A DNA stretch of 64,000 bases from Phycisphaerae bacterium (lineage in GTDB: Bacteria; Planctomycetota; Phycisphaerae; Phycisphaerales; UBA1924), in NCBI GenBank assembly GCA_014192545.1, contig BJHL01000001.1, positions 730,380-794,379 on the forward strand, in the 5' to 3' direction. The stretch's first letter is position 1, and every line of letters starts with the position of its first letter. Positions 7,925 to 16,317 of this stretch are shown here, in pieces. A program made the translations under genes and the position numbers. Under the pieces are notes generated by a model that made no database searches, had not been told where the DNA came from, and was given only the letters and a program-made list of their open reading frames with translations.

Positions 7925-9436
7925 ATGGCACGTTCTTGGATTGCACGCGTTTTGGCGGACCGGCAGGGGCAGCCTTCAGCGAGTGAGCGGCGGCGCGCGG
8001 TGAAGCTGCTGGCGGGTGCGGCGGGGGCTGTGCTGCTAAGTGGTGGGGCGATGGCGCGGGTGGTGCTGCGCGAGAGCAAACAACGAGTGGTGGTGGTGGG
8101 CGGCGGGTTCGCCGGGTTGTGCTGCGCGTATGAGTTGATGGCGGCGGGGTATGAGGTGACGGTGCTGGAGGCGAGCAGTCGCGTGGGCGGGCGGGTGTTT
8201 TCGTTTGGCGGGGCGTGCGGGGCGGAGTGGATCAAGGATCGCACGATTGAAGGCGGGGGCGAATTGATTGGCAGCAATCATCCGTTGTGGAACCACTACG
8301 CGGAGAAGTTTGAATTGCAGATGCTGGATGTGGGCGCGGATGGGGACGCGGAAGAGCCCATGATCGTGGATGGGAAAGTGCTCAATAGCGAAGAGATTGA
8401 GTATGTGGGCGATCAGGTGGAAGAGACGCTGCCGCTGATGAATGCGGACGCGAGGAGTGTGGATTCGGATGTACCATGGACGCATGCGAAGGCGAAGGTT
8501 TGGGATGCGAAGTCGCTGGCGCAGTGGATGCGTGAGATGGATGTAGGCGAGATGACGCGCAAGGCGATGGACGCGACGACGGCGGCGACCAATGGCGTGC
8601 CGTGTGATCGCGCAAGTTACTTGGGGATGCTCACGGCGGTGAAGGGTGGGGGCGTGGAGAAGTACTGGCTGGAGAGCGAGGTGTATCGGTGCAAGGGGGG
8701 CAACCAGCAACTGGCGATGAAGTTTACTGCGGTGCTGGGAGACCGCGTGAAGACGAATGCGGCGGTGCAGGCAATTGCGGTGCGCGAGAAAGATGTGCTG
8801 GTGACGTTTGGCAGTGAACGAGGCGGGACGCTACGAGAGCTGGAGTGTGATCAGGTGGTGCTGGCGGTGCCGGCGAGGATGTGGGGGAAGTTGAAGCTGA
8901 CGCCTGCGCTGCCTGAGGTGCTGGCGGGTGGCGTGCAAGTGGGGGTAAACGTCAAGCATTTCAGCCACGTTTCGCGGCGGTTTTGGCGAGACAAGAATTT
9001 GAGCCAGTATGGCGAGACGGATGAGATTGTGTCGAGCACGTGGGATGGCACTGATGGGCAAGATGTTGGAGCGCTGGTGGATGTGCCGGCGTGCTTGATT
9101 GGTTTTTCGGGCAGCGACGCGGCGGAGAAGGCGCGGGGGTTGCAAGGGGAAGAGCGAGACAAGGCGTACGCAGCGCTGTATGAGCGGTTGTATCCGGGGT
9201 ATGCCAAGCATGTTGTGGCGACGCGATTTATGGATTGGCCTGGGTTCACGCATATTGGCGGCGGGTATTCGTTTCCTGCGCCGGGACAGGTGACGACGGC
9301 GGGGCCGGTGCTCGTGAAGGCACACGCGGGGCGCGTGCACTTTGCGGGTGAGCATGCGTGCTATAAGTTTGTGGGGTACATGGAGGGGGCGCTGCAGAGT
9401 GGGAGCAGCGTGGCGAAGCGGATTGTGAGTTTGTGA
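7925..9436 (+). CDS. FAD-dependent amine oxidase (flavin monoamine oxidase family), Tat-exported
   Basis: About 503 aa. The N-terminus has a twin-arginine-like signal (SERRRAVKLLAG followed by a hydrophobic stretch AAGAVLLSGGA), pointing to export of the folded flavoprotein. The FAD-binding motif VVVVGGGFAGLCCAYEL with ASSRVGGRV follows at residues about 50-90. The C-terminus has the family signature FAGEHAC...GYMEGALQSG. Members oxidise primary or polyamines or related C-N substrates; the substrate here is not predictable. ATG 7925 is used; a GTG at 7910 in the same frame is an alternative. The gene ends at a bidirectional terminator shared with the convergent tagged protein. Confidence 0.85.
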   Translation: MARSWIARVLADRQGQPSASERRRAVKLLAGAAGAVLLSGGAMARVVLRESKQRVVVVGGGFAGLCCAYELMAAGYEVTVLEASSRVGGRVFSFGGACGAEWIKDRTIEGGGELIGSNHPLWNHYAEKFELQMLDVGADGDAEEPMIVDGKVLNSEEIEYVGDQVEETLPLMNADARSVDSDVPWTHAKAKVWDAKSLAQWMREMDVGEMTRKAMDATTAATNGVPCDRASYLGMLTAVKGGGVEKYWLESEVYRCKGGNQQLAMKFTAVLGDRVKTNAAVQAIAVREKDVLVTFGSERGGTLRELECDQVVLAVPARMWGKLKLTPALPEVLAGGVQVGVNVKHFSHVSRRFWRDKNLSQYGETDEIVSSTWDGTDGQDVGALVDVPACLIGFSGSDAAEKARGLQGEERDKAYAALYERLYPGYAKHVVATRFMDWPGFTHIGGGYSFPAPGQVTTAGPVLVKAHAGRVHFAGEHACYKFVGYMEGALQSGSSVAKRIVSL

Positions 9437-9444
9437 GGTAGGAT

Positions 9445-9473
9445 GAAAAAACCGCTGTGGTTCAGCGGTTTTG
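9445..9473. terminator. Bidirectional terminator
   Basis: AAAACCGCTG and CAGCGGTTTT pair around a 5-base loop, with A-rich sequence on one side and T-rich on the other. It serves the amine oxidase on the plus strand and the 825-aa tagged protein on the minus strand. Confidence 0.85.
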
Positions 9474-9498
9474 GGTTGAAACGAGATGGTTGGTGGGC

Positions 9499-9534
9499 GA
9501 TCCGGACCTTCGCAGGGCTTCAGGTCCGGCGTCG
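9499..9534 (+). repeat. REP-like palindrome, solo copy B
   Basis: Same unit as 255-290, with arms CCGGACCT and AGGTCCGG around a TTCGCAGGGCTT-type loop. It sits just beyond the stop codon of the minus-strand tagged protein. Confidence 0.8.
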
Positions 9535-9544
9535 GCGGCGTCGG

Positions 9545-12022
9545 TTACGGGCAGGAACCGCCGGCGAGGACGTTGAAGAAGTCGATGACGTCGGCGTCTT
9601 CGGGGAAGACGCCGTTGTTGTTGAAGTCGATGGAGTTGCAGACGGCGGCGCAGTTAGCGTCATAGATGATGGTGGCGGGGCTGCTGAGCAGGGGACCGCA
9701 GTCGTTGAAGACGACCACGTCGTAGGTGCCGGCGTCGAGCGGGCCAGCGTCATTGATGCTGAGCTGGGCGGCGGTGGAGCCTTGAATGCCGCGGCCGTCG
9801 CGCAGAGGCTGGCCGTCCTTGCGCCACAGATAGGTGAAGGTGCCGGTGCCCGCGGTTTCGACGGTGAGCAGGAAGTCTTGCAAGGGGCAGACAACTTGGC
9901 TGGCGGGCTGCTGGGTGATGTTGATCTGCCCGCCGCCCGCGGTCCACGCGGCGAAAGCCGAACTGGGCACGTTGCCAGCGATCGTGAAGTTGCCACCAAC
10001 GCGAAGGACGCCGTCAGGCGCGACCAGCAAGGCGAGCCCTTGCGGGGTGCCGAAGATGTCGCCACTCACACCGCCTCCCAGTGGCCGCCACTGCGCGCCG
10101 TTCCAGCGGGCGATGCCCGAGGCGCCCACCGAGCCGTCGGCTTGCGTGAAGCCACCTCCAACGACGAGTTCGCTGTTGTACGTTGTCATGGCGGCGGGCG
10201 CACTGTTGAGGCCGCCTCCCAAGGGTGCGAAGGCTGAGCCTGTCCAGCGGGCGATGCGCGTGGCGGGCACGCCGCCGATGGTGGCAAAGTTACCGCCAAC
10301 GTAGAGCTGGCCGTTGTGCACATGGAGGGCGGTCATGCCGCTGTTGGTGTTGGCGTTGTTGAGACCGAAGCTGGTCCATGTGCTGCCGTTAAAGCCAGCG
10401 AGGTAATGGGTGTTGGCAATAGCGGGCGAACCAACGGATGTGAACGAACCCGCGACGATGAGCTGGTTGTTGAAGACCGTAAGAGCGGAGGGAGTGCCGT
10501 TGGGTCGCAGGCTCGTGGACAGAGGCGTCCAAGTCGTGCCGTTCCAGGTTGCGAGCGAGCCAGTGAAGCTGCCGCCCGCGTAAAGCGTGTTGTTGTAGAC
10601 GGCAAAGGTGCTGACGGAGTTTCCAATGCTGGGAAGGGGTTGCCAGGATGAGCCGTTCCAGACGGCTGTGTAGTTGGCGGTGGAAAGGCCATCGCCCACG
10701 AAGAAGTCGCCGCCCGCGAAGAGCTGGTTGTTGAAGACGATGAGGGTGTTGACGGCGCGGCCGAAGCCGGCACCCATGGGCTGCCACTGCGCGTTGACGA
10801 GGCGGCCCACGCGATTGAGGGCGACGGTGCCGTTACTGCGGAAGCGCCCGCCTGCGACGAAATCGCCATTGAAGAGTGTGAGGGCATTGACGCCGTTGCT
10901 CAGGGCGTTCCCGAAGCCGACATAGCCGATGCCGTTGTAGCGGGCGAGGCCCGAGCATTCGAGGCCGCCCGCGTCGGAGAAGGTGCCAACGAGGACGAGT
11001 TCGTTGTTGGGAGCGACGACCGTGTCGCTGACGGCCCCGTTGACGCCAGCGCCCAGTGTGGACCAAGCGCCGCTCACGAACTGCGCGATGCGCGCGATGG
11101 GGGTGCCGCCGCTGTTGCCGAAGCTGCCGCCAGCAATAAGGTTGCCGTTGTAGGTGCCGAGGGTGTTGACGGTGGAGTTGAAGCCCGGGCCGACCTGCTG
11201 CCAAGCTGAGCCGGTCCAGCGAGCGATGTAGTTGGCGGGTGTGACGCCTGAGGCGGTGAAACTGCCGCCCGCGTAGAGCTCGTTGTTGTGGACGTGCAGG
11301 GCCTGGACCTGACTGCTGAAGCCGTCGCCTACTGCGCTCCATGTCGAGCCATTCCAGCGTGCCACACGCAGGGCGGGTGCGCCGCCCGTGAGCGATGTGA
11401 AGACGCCGCCTGCGTAGAGGTCGGTGCCCAACACGGCGAGCGCTTCGACGCCGGCCGCAGTGCCCGTGCCGATGGCGCTCCATGTGGAACCATTCCACTG
11501 GGCGACGCGATTGGCGGCGACGGTGCCGCCCACCTGCGTGAAGTAGCCACTGACGACGAGATTGCCGTTGTAGCTGGTCATGGCGTAGATCGCGTTGTTG
11601 GCGCCGTTCTGGGCGTTGGTACCCAGAGGCAGCCATGCCGTCCCGTTCCATCGCGCGATGTACTGCACGCCTGGCGAGGTGGTGAAATCTCCCGCCGCGT
11701 ACAGGTCGCCATTGTGCACATGCAGCACCCGCACGTTGCTGCCAAAGCCCGTGCCCAGAGCGCGCCACTGCACGCCGTCCCACGCGGCGACGCGATTAGA
11801 GGGCACGCCGGGAATGTTGGTCCCGCCCCCGACGACGATCCAAGGCTGCAGGGGGCCAGCTCCGTCAGAATCCCAGACCGTGGTGGTTATGCCGCCCGCG
11901 GTGGAGGCAAAGCTGCCGTATGCCTGCGTCGCGATCCAGTTTTCCTGGCACTGCGCAGCAGCGAAGTTGGCCAGCACCAAGCTGGCGCACGTTGCGAGGG
12001 TCGTCAAGCTATTGATGTTCAT
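9545..12022 (-). CDS. Secreted beta-repeat protein with Ig-like domain and single C-terminal dockerin-like tag
   Basis: About 825 aa. Signal peptide MNINSLTTLATCASLVLA...AQC; start at 12022 supported by GGGAG 8 bases upstream. The body is about 14 repeats of roughly 45-50 residues with the pattern VARWNGSTW..(L/V)G.G....V.AL.V.NG.LY.GG.F, that is, a kelch/WD-like beta-propeller family made of 'arrow' repeats, most probably one or two propellers outside the cell. Around residues 715-790 is an Ig-like domain (QPASQVVCPL..., YLWRKDGQPL, DAGTYDVVV). It ends with one copy of the tag (CNSIDFNNNGVFPEDADVID...LAGGSC). Probably an exported, surface-attached structural or binding protein. Confidence 0.8.
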   Translation of the reverse strand: MNINSLTTLATCASLVLANFAAAQCQENWIATQAYGSFASTAGGITTTVWDSDGAGPLQPWIVVGGGTNIPGVPSNRVAAWDGVQWRALGTGFGSNVRVLHVHNGDLYAAGDFTTSPGVQYIARWNGTAWLPLGTNAQNGANNAIYAMTSYNGNLVVSGYFTQVGGTVAANRVAQWNGSTWSAIGTGTAAGVEALAVLGTDLYAGGVFTSLTGGAPALRVARWNGSTWSAVGDGFSSQVQALHVHNNELYAGGSFTASGVTPANYIARWTGSAWQQVGPGFNSTVNTLGTYNGNLIAGGSFGNSGGTPIARIAQFVSGAWSTLGAGVNGAVSDTVVAPNNELVLVGTFSDAGGLECSGLARYNGIGYVGFGNALSNGVNALTLFNGDFVAGGRFRSNGTVALNRVGRLVNAQWQPMGAGFGRAVNTLIVFNNQLFAGGDFFVGDGLSTANYTAVWNGSSWQPLPSIGNSVSTFAVYNNTLYAGGSFTGSLATWNGTTWTPLSTSLRPNGTPSALTVFNNQLIVAGSFTSVGSPAIANTHYLAGFNGSTWTSFGLNNANTNSGMTALHVHNGQLYVGGNFATIGGVPATRIARWTGSAFAPLGGGLNSAPAAMTTYNSELVVGGGFTQADGSVGASGIARWNGAQWRPLGGGVSGDIFGTPQGLALLVAPDGVLRVGGNFTIAGNVPSSAFAAWTAGGGQINITQQPASQVVCPLQDFLLTVETAGTGTFTYLWRKDGQPLRDGRGIQGSTAAQLSINDAGPLDAGTYDVVVFNDCGPLLSSPATIIYDANCAAVCNSIDFNNNGVFPEDADVIDFFNVLAGGSCP

Positions 12023-12192
12023 TTGCACGGTCTCCCAGCGTTTGCGATAACACGCACGCACTTGATAAGCGAAAAATGTCCTGCCAACGCGCACGGATTG
12101 CATCACATTCTCGGTCGTTTTCGACATAATTTCTACGCGAGTTCATTCGCGCCGAGCGAAGAGTGGGCGTGTTGGAAACCATGCAACCCACA

Positions 12193-12220
12193 GAAAAAAT
12201 CCGCGAGGGGTCGCGGGATC
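12193..12220 (-). terminator. Intrinsic terminator (minus strand)
   Basis: Read on the minus strand, CCGCGA and TCGCGG pair around CCCC and are followed by ATTTTTT. It lies between the two tagged minus-strand genes and would end the transcript of the upstream one (12283-13422). Confidence 0.8.
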
Positions 12221-12282
12221 TTTCGTCGGCAGGCTGTTAGGTTGGCGGTAGTGGGTTTGCGCCCTCGAGTTCTTTGCGACGG

Positions 12283-13422
12283 TTATGGGCAGTTGCCGCC
12301 GGCGAGGATGTTGAAGAAGTCGATGACGTCGGCGTCTTCGGGGAAGACGGAGTTGTTATTGAAGTCGATGTCGTTGCAGGTGTTGCCGGGTGAGCAAGGG
12401 CCGCCTGCAAGGACGTTGAAGAAGTCGATGACGTCGGCATCTTCCGGAAAGACCGTGTTGTTGTTGAAGTCGATGTCGTCGCAAGGCGGTGGTGGCGGCG
12501 AAATGGCGACGAATCCGACCGAAGGTGAAGTGGTAATGCCCGTCGCGACGGTGCGCACGTTGGTGAATGCACCCGTCGTGAGATTGAGCGGTCCGACTCG
12601 CAACTCATCGCTCACCGTCGTCAGTATGCCCGCCCAAAGCTCGGTTCCGTACCACTCCAGACCGCAACTATCAACGTTGACACCCACCGCCGCAGTGATC
12701 TGCACATCGGTGCCGAGTGTCGGAGGATCATTCATGTACGACAGAGAGTCGTTGCCAAACAGAAAGTACCAGCGATTTGATGGGCTGACGGCCATGCCTC
12801 CGATCCCGTCCACAACGTTGGCAAACAGTGCCCGAGCAGGCGGTACGCGCGCGAAAGTCTGTGTATTGAGTTCCCACCGATTCACGCTGCCCGCAAGCAC
12901 GTAGAGCTTGCCTTGCGTAAAGACAGCGGAAGAAACAAACAAGTTCGGAATGGTGCCGATCTGCGTCAGTGTCACGGCACCGCTTCGCGCGTTGTTGACA
13001 CGCCAAACTGCGCCGTTCGAGAGCGCAGAAAACGCAATGACGTCTCCGGGTTGGCAGTTTGCGACGGCGACGCCGGGCGGGATGACAGTCATCGCTTTTA
13101 CTTGTTCTGTCTGACCCGTGTACGTCTCGACCGTCTGACTTTGCTCACCGCTCACCCGATAGAGCGTGGTTCCGGCACTGACAAGCATTGTCGGGCGTGT
13201 GGGTTGGGCCAGAGCTTTGGTTGCAGGCCACACCATCAGCGTTGCACACGTCAATAGCAACGGCAGCGTGCAGGATGGAAAAATGGTTTTTGCGTTCGGC
13301 GGTATGGCGTTGCTTTGGGGCATCGCGGCGTTGGTTGTAGAAAGTTTGGGACTGTTTTCGGGGAACGAGCTGTTTGATAGTCGCAAAGTTGCGCTGCTTG
13401 CGGGAGAAACGGGGGTTTGCAT
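12283..13422 (-). CDS. Secreted protein with two dockerin-like tags, unknown body
   Basis: About 379 aa. Start at 13422 is supported by AAGGAA 7 bases upstream. A hydrophobic export segment (SCTLPLLLTCATLMVWPA...ALAQ) occurs unusually late, near residues 50-77, after a Ser/Pro/Asn-rich leader, so an internal ATG might be the real start. The body has TMLVSAGTTLYRVSGEQSQ, GDVIAFSALSNGAVWRVN and GKLYVLAGSVNRWELNT, which look like blades of a beta-propeller. Two tags end the protein (CDDIDFNNNTVFPEDADVID and CNDIDFNNNSVFPEDADVID, each closing with LAGGxC). No catalytic motif. Confidence 0.75.
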   Translation of the reverse strand: MQTPVSPASSATLRLSNSSFPENSPKLSTTNAAMPQSNAIPPNAKTIFPSCTLPLLLTCATLMVWPATKALAQPTRPTMLVSAGTTLYRVSGEQSQTVETYTGQTEQVKAMTVIPPGVAVANCQPGDVIAFSALSNGAVWRVNNARSGAVTLTQIGTIPNLFVSSAVFTQGKLYVLAGSVNRWELNTQTFARVPPARALFANVVDGIGGMAVSPSNRWYFLFGNDSLSYMNDPPTLGTDVQITAAVGVNVDSCGLEWYGTELWAGILTTVSDELRVGPLNLTTGAFTNVRTVATGITTSPSVGFVAISPPPPPCDDIDFNNNTVFPEDADVIDFFNVLAGGPCSPGNTCNDIDFNNNSVFPEDADVIDFFNILAGGNCP

Positions 13423-13558
13423 GGGAAATTCCTTGTGGGCGGCTTCAGGCGCGGGGATTCTGCGTCGATAGCTCACGCTACCAGATGTTTCGGCTGGTGT
13501 CAATCAGATTGTTGCGGCGGTGGTGTTCTTCACGCGTTGTTCACAGAGGAGGCTTGTC

Positions 13559-14248
13559 ATGGCGGTGTTGCCTCGGACGATTCGCGAGCAGATTGCGTTT
13601 GGTGAGTCGCATGTGGCGGCGTGGCGGGAGCATGCGCAGGAGCTTGGATTGGGCGAGCAGCGCGCGGTGGTGTTTGCGCAGCAGCTTGCGGCGACGCGGG
13701 CGGCGTATGACGCGGCGCTCGCCGCGCGCGAAGCGGCGGAGGCGGCGACCACTGCGCTCTATGGGCAAGCGCGCGAGTTGCAGGAGCAAGCTGCGCTGAT
13801 CGTGCGCGAGATCAAGACGCGGGCGGCGGCCAGTGATGAGCCCGAATCGATTTATGCGCTGGGTCGCATTCCGCTGCGTGCGGCGGCATCGCCGCGTGGT
13901 GCGCCGGGGAGGGCGACGAATATTGAGATTGATTTGGTGGCGGGGGGCGGGGTGAAGTTGTCGTGGACGGCGGATGACGCGGCGGCCAGCAGCGGGGCGT
14001 TTTTTGAGGTGCTGCGCAAGTTGCCGGGTGAGACTACTTATATGAGCATCGGCGCGAGCGAAGGGACCACCAGCCGCGTGCGCGTGATGAGCTTTGTGGA
14101 CAGCACGATTCCGGCGACGGCGGCGGGGTTGGGCGTCGCGTACATCATCGTGCCGAGGCGGGGAGCGATGCGCGGCGAGATGAGCGAGGCGATTGCGGTG
14201 CAGGTGGGGACGCGGGTGGGGGCGGCGGTGGTGAGAATCGCGGCGTAG
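13559..14248 (+). CDS. Hypothetical protein with N-terminal coiled coil and fibronectin-III-like domain
   Basis: About 229 aa; AGGAGG is 7-8 bases before the ATG at 13559, an excellent ribosome site. Residues 1-100 are a charged, Ala/Glu-rich helical region (REAAEAATTALYGQAR, LQEQAALIVREIKTRA) suited to a coiled coil. The second half (IEIDLVAGGGVKLSWTADDA ... FFEVLRKLPGE ... YIIVPRRG) fits a beta-sandwich of the fibronectin type III kind. No signal peptide or tag, so it is probably cytoplasmic. Function unknown. Confidence 0.7.
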   Translation: MAVLPRTIREQIAFGESHVAAWREHAQELGLGEQRAVVFAQQLAATRAAYDAALAAREAAEAATTALYGQARELQEQAALIVREIKTRAAASDEPESIYALGRIPLRAAASPRGAPGRATNIEIDLVAGGGVKLSWTADDAAASSGAFFEVLRKLPGETTYMSIGASEGTTSRVRVMSFVDSTIPATAAGLGVAYIIVPRRGAMRGEMSEAIAVQVGTRVGAAVVRIAA

Positions 14249-14261
14249 CGAACCTTCGATT

Positions 14262-14406
14262 ACCACAGAGGCGCAGAGGCACAGAGGAAGGCAGGAGTTG
14301 GGGTTGGGCGAAAGCCCGATCGCGACGCCTGCCTTTTTGTTTTCAACACATGCATCCCAGCCTTGACCTCCTGCCTTTCTCCTCTGTGCCTCTGAGTCTC
14401 TGTGGT
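14262..14406. repeat. Paired-arm inverted repeat of the CCACAGAGGC-AGAGG family
   Basis: The left arm (14262-14295) has ACCACAGAGGCGCAGAGG and CACAGAGGAAGGCAGG. The right arm (14370-14406) is its approximate reverse complement (CCTGCCTTTCTCCTCTG, then TGCCTCTGAGTCTCTGTGGT). Between them lies a GGGCGAAAGCCC tetraloop hairpin. The word is of a kind scattered widely in planctomycete and other environmental genomes. It fills most of the gap between the coiled-coil gene and lpdA. Confidence 0.8.
14289..14342 (+). terminator. Composite terminator inside the paired repeat
   Basis: GGCAGG (about 14290-14295) pairs with CCTGCC (14328-14333) around the GGGCGAAAGCCC hairpin and is followed by TTTTTGTTTT. 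It would end the transcript of the gene at 13559-14248. Confidence 0.6.
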
Positions 14407-14512
14407 GATGGCTTTTGTCTTCCTTCGCGGCCTTTGCGGCTTTGCGGTTCAGGCCTTTGCCAGCTACCATCGCGCCCCGGCTGTTGTGCCTGGCTTATGA
14501 AAGGACTTTCCT

Positions 14513-16129
14513 GTGGCTGATCGTCACTTTGATGTTGTGGTTGTTGGTGGTGGGCCCGGCGGGTATGTGGCTGCGATTCGGGCAGCGCAGCTGGGGTACA
14601 AGGTTGCGGTGGTGGAGCGCGACAAGCTGGGCGGGGTGTGTCTGAATTGGGGTTGCATTCCGAGCAAGGCTCTGCTGGCGAACGCGGAGTTGTTTGAGAA
14701 GTTGATGGAGAAGGAGCAGTGGGGGCTCAAGATTACGGGCGATGTGTCGTATGACTGGGACAAGACGATTACGCGGTCGCGCGATGTTGCGAGCAAGCTC
14801 AACAAGGGTGTTGAGTTCTTGATGAAGAAGAACAAGATCGAGTTCATGAAGGGGAATGCGAAGATTGTGTCGGCGCGCAAGACGCCATCGGGCGTGCGGC
14901 CGATTCCGGCGGGCGATGTGGTGACAATTGACATCCATGAAGCGCAGGTGCTGGACACGCGGACGGATTCGCCGGTGACGGTGGGGGCGAAGCGCGAGAG
15001 ACTCACGTGCACGCGGGTGATTGTGGCGACGGGCAGCGTCGCGAGAGACTTGCCGTTTGCGAAGTTTGATGGGGACAAGATCTGGGGTGCTCGCGAAGCG
15101 ATGAACAACAAGGCGCAGCCCAAGAGCTTGATCGTGGTTGGGGCGGGCGCAATTGGGATGGAGTTTGGATACTTCTATCACACGTTTGGCACCAAGGTCA
15201 CGGTGATTGAGATGATGCCGCGGATTGTGCCGGTGGAAGATGATGACATTGGTATTGCGCTGGAGAAGGTGTATAAAAAGCATGGCATGGACATCCGCAC
15301 CAGTACGGGCGTGATGAACATTGAGAAGACGGCGACAGGTGTGAAGGTGACGGTTGCGCCGATGGTGAAGGGGGCCGATGGCAAGATGGCTCCGGATGCG
15401 AGCAAGAAGGAAGTGCTGGAAGCCGAGAAGGTGCTGTTGGCAATTGGCGTCAAGGGCCGGTTTGATGGGTTGTTTGATGCATCGCTGAATCTTGCGACTG
15501 AGCGTGATCACATCAAGACGGACTTTCGCCCGATGGGCTGGGATGGGCCGGGCAAGGGGACGGTCAACGAAGCCGTGGATTACAAGACGAATCTGCCGGG
15601 GGTGTATGCCATTGGCGACATCATCGGGCCACCTTGGCTGGCGCACGTGGCGAGCGAAGAGGGCATCTTGTGCGTGGAGCGCATCGCGTGGCGCGATGGC
15701 AAGCTTGAGCACGGCAAGAAACTGCATGAGCCGATTCCGCTGGATTACAGCGTGATTCCCGGCTGCACGTACTGCCACCCGCAGGTTGCGAGTGTCGGCT
15801 TCACGGAGCGGCATCTCAAGGATCAGGGTTTGGTCAAGGACAAGGATTACGCCGTGGGCGTGTTCCCGTTCAGCGCGCTGGGCAAGGCAATTGCCACGCG
15901 CAGCACGGATGGGTTCTGCAAGATCATCCGCGGCTTGCCACGCGGCGAGATTCTGGGCGCGCACATCATGGGCGATCAGGCAACGGAGTTGATCGCCGAA
16001 TTGAGCCTTGCACGCCGGCTTGAAGCGACGAGCGAAGAGCTGATCTGCACCGTACACGCACACCCGACGATGCACGAAAGCGTGCACGAGGCGGCGTTGG
16101 CGAGTGAGGGGCGGGTTATTAACTCGTAA
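14513..16129 (+). CDS. lpdA: Dihydrolipoyl dehydrogenase
   Basis: E3 component of 2-oxo-acid dehydrogenase or glycine cleavage complexes, reoxidising dihydrolipoamide with NAD. 538 aa with a GTG start preceded by AAGGA at 7 bases. FAD motif VVVGGGPGGYVAAIRAA; redox disulfide GGVCLNWGCIPSK; NAD-binding SLIVVGAGAIGMEFGYF; C-terminal catalytic HAHPTMHE. It is 60-70 residues longer than the usual 470. The excess is an insertion around residues 115-170 (KTPSGVRPIPAGDVV, IDIHEAQVLDTRTDSPVT) before the conserved IVATGS, and a lysine-rich segment near 285-300. No E1 or E2 gene is linked, so the complex it serves cannot be told. Confidence 0.95.
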   Translation: MADRHFDVVVVGGGPGGYVAAIRAAQLGYKVAVVERDKLGGVCLNWGCIPSKALLANAELFEKLMEKEQWGLKITGDVSYDWDKTITRSRDVASKLNKGVEFLMKKNKIEFMKGNAKIVSARKTPSGVRPIPAGDVVTIDIHEAQVLDTRTDSPVTVGAKRERLTCTRVIVATGSVARDLPFAKFDGDKIWGAREAMNNKAQPKSLIVVGAGAIGMEFGYFYHTFGTKVTVIEMMPRIVPVEDDDIGIALEKVYKKHGMDIRTSTGVMNIEKTATGVKVTVAPMVKGADGKMAPDASKKEVLEAEKVLLAIGVKGRFDGLFDASLNLATERDHIKTDFRPMGWDGPGKGTVNEAVDYKTNLPGVYAIGDIIGPPWLAHVASEEGILCVERIAWRDGKLEHGKKLHEPIPLDYSVIPGCTYCHPQVASVGFTERHLKDQGLVKDKDYAVGVFPFSALGKAIATRSTDGFCKIIRGLPRGEILGAHIMGDQATELIAELSLARRLEATSEELICTVHAHPTMHESVHEAALASEGRVINS

Positions 16130-16170
16130 GGCGGGCGCAGCGACGCGTGTTCTTGGACTTTGTTTGAACG

Positions 16171-16195
16171 AACTCCCGGCTGCTGGGAGTTTTTT
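16171..16195 (+). terminator. Intrinsic terminator after lpdA
   Basis: ACTCCC and GGGAGT around GGCTGCT-like loop, then TTTTTT. Confidence 0.85.
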
Positions 16196-16317
16196 CGTGC
16201 GCGATGGACAATTCCTGTCGCCCGTGCGGCTCCAGACTCGCTTACACATATGGCGTCCGGCTTTGTGCCGGTATGACAAGGAGCAGGTCCGGGGGCATGG
16301 GGTTCTGGAGTGTTGTC

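Noticed and set aside
11288..12904. 538-aa plus-strand frame opposite two tagged genes
   Set aside because: Antisense to two proteins with signal peptides and tags; low-complexity composition.
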